Assembly (NCBI GenBank): GCA_903899865.1
Contig: CAIUKZ010000121.1
Span: forward strand, 1-8,876
Length of the DNA stretch: 8,876 nucleotides
DNA from: an uncultured Bacteroidales bacterium
Lineage (GTDB): Bacteria > Bacteroidota > Bacteroidia > Bacteroidales > Paludibacteraceae
Direction of reading: 5' to 3'
The position numbers and the translations under genes were made by a program. The notes under the pieces are model-generated. The model saw only the letters and a list, made by a program, of their open reading frames with translations. It was not told the DNA's origin and did not search any database. This document shows, piece by piece, positions 7,782-8,876 of this stretch (its first letter is position 1; every line of letters starts with the position of its first letter).

Positions 7782-8876
7782 ATGAAAACAACTACAAAAA
7801 AAGTATTTTTAAGTGCTATGACTATAGCATTATCATTGTTTGCAGTGCAAGCTGGAACCATCACTGTAGGTACCCCAGGTGGTGCTGGAGGTGTAGAAGT
7901 AAAAGGAACTTGGACAAAAGGTTCGACCGTCATTGTGAATGACCACATGATTATACAAGCTGGTCAATCGCTAACCATCGAAGATGGTGTAACTGTAGAA
8001 ATAGCAGATACAACATTGAAAATTGAATTTATTGTTTTAGGAAACTTATACTGTAAAGGAACTGCCAACAGTCCAATCAACATCACAGTATCAGCCAACA
8101 AAATCCCAAGCAATGTAGCTACCACTCGCCCATTCCCAGGTTTGTGGGGTGGCATCATGTGTGATCTTACATGTAAAGAAGTATTGATGCTCCACACCAA
8201 CATCAAATACTACGGAGCTGCTACGACCAACAATTCTCCTTCTGTATTGCTTAAACTATACAAAGCAGCTGCTGGTGAAACTGTTCCATTCATGAACTTT
8301 AGAAATCATGTAGATGGAAAATTGGTAGTAATGAACAGTACATTCTCTAACGGTGTGGATGATGGAATATACATTGAAGGTGGAAAAGTGATTTTCGCAT
8401 ACAACAAAATTTATCAAAATGGTTCTACTGGTGGTGATGCAACCAACTTGAAAGCAGGTACTATTGCCGACCTTTGCTACAACATGTACTATAGCCAAAA
8501 CACAAATGCCTTCAAACTTTCTAACTCAGGAAGTCGCTCACCACAATGCGTGGCTGTAGTGTATAACAACACGATAGTAAATACAGGTTGGAGAAGACCA
8601 ACTACAAAAGGTGGAAGTGTATGGTATGAAGCAGGTGTAGTTGGAAAAACATACAACACCCTATTCTTAAACTGTAGATATGGTATCAAAACTGATGGTA
8701 AAGCTGATGCTGCATCTACTGGTGACTATAACTACTACTATGGCAACACACAAAACACAGTTAATAACTTCAACACGCCAACTCCAGGATTATTGGCACA
8801 CGGAGCAAACGACGTTTATGGTACAACTGCTGGAGCTAATGACCCAATGCTAGTAAACTACCCATTGAGCACCGAC
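7782..8876 (+). CDS. Secreted right-handed parallel beta-helix protein, 3' end beyond window
   Basis: Open from the ATG at 7782 to the window end: 365 codons with no stop. Residues 1-24 are a clear signal peptide (two Lys, a hydrophobic core, likely cut after AVQA). Residues 44-74 (WTKGSTVIVND, AGQSLTIEDGVTVEI), then about 87-102 (GNLYCKGTANSPINI) and LWGGI at 121-125, form the capping region common in secreted Bacteroidota beta-helix proteins. From about 177 to 300, short strands with Asn-rich turns (DDGIYIEGG, AYNKIYQNG, VYNNTIVNTG) indicate beta-helix coils. It contains six Cys (91, 127, 131, 232, 256, 298), notable for an exported protein. Codons favour AAC over AAT and GGT, suggesting high expression. 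It follows the TonB receptor by 46 A-rich bases with no promoter, so it probably shares that transcript. A C-terminal type IX secretion domain, if present, would lie outside the window. Catalytic residues for a polysaccharide lyase cannot be identified. Confidence 0.85.
   Translation, partial: MKTTTKKVFLSAMTIALSLFAVQAGTITVGTPGGAGGVEVKGTWTKGSTVIVNDHMIIQAGQSLTIEDGVTVEIADTTLKIEFIVLGNLYCKGTANSPINITVSANKIPSNVATTRPFPGLWGGIMCDLTCKEVLMLHTNIKYYGAATTNNSPSVLLKLYKAAAGETVPFMNFRNHVDGKLVVMNSTFSNGVDDGIYIEGGKVIFAYNKIYQNGSTGGDATNLKAGTIADLCYNMYYSQNTNAFKLSNSGSRSPQCVAVVYNNTIVNTGWRRPTTKGGSVWYEAGVVGKTYNTLFLNCRYGIKTDGKADAASTGDYNYYYGNTQNTVNNFNTPTPGLLAHGANDVYGTTAGANDPMLVNYPLSTD

Noticed and set aside
7730..8689. Several - strand open frames across the beta-helix gene
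   Set aside because: They are shadows of a + strand gene with a signal peptide and coherent beta-helix pattern; the + strand frame is open for 365 codons.

Overview
The window looks like chromosomal DNA of a member of the Bacteroidota. The reasons are AT-rich sequence, A-rich stretches instead of Shine-Dalgarno sites before the start codons, two good matches to the Bacteroidota -7 promoter element TAnnTTTG, and a TonB-dependent receptor that begins with a carboxypeptidase-D-like regulatory domain. The genus cannot be told from the sequence. All six genes are on the + strand and no convincing gene lies on the - strand. I see no tRNA, rRNA, CRISPR array, insertion sequence or transposase.

Left part (1-3160): three genes in a row. 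The first, cut by the left edge, is an MltF-like periplasmic lytic transglycosylase with a solute-binding-like half and an SLT catalytic half. The second is a complete SerB phosphoserine phosphatase with tandem N-terminal ACT domains. Six bases after it comes a small Rossmann-fold NAD(P)-binding protein. SerB and the Rossmann protein are almost certainly co-transcribed; the transglycosylase may share the transcript, since I see no terminator or promoter in the 85-base gap.

Middle (3161-4603): an isolated unit with a promoter-like element, a 401-codon predicted lipoprotein of unknown function, and a strong intrinsic terminator with A7/T7 flanks.

Right part (4604-8876): a 339-base non-coding stretch with an inverted repeat, a second TAnnTTTG element and a long leader with small hairpins. 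It is followed by a 930-aa TonB-dependent outer-membrane receptor and, 46 bases later, a secreted protein with parallel beta-helix character that runs off the right edge. The receptor is not accompanied by a SusD gene. The beta-helix protein occupies the position a surface-exposed partner would have and has codon use suggesting strong expression. This receptor/beta-helix pair is the most interesting part of the window. It is a plausible but unproven uptake or surface-display unit; the other genes are housekeeping or uncharacterised.
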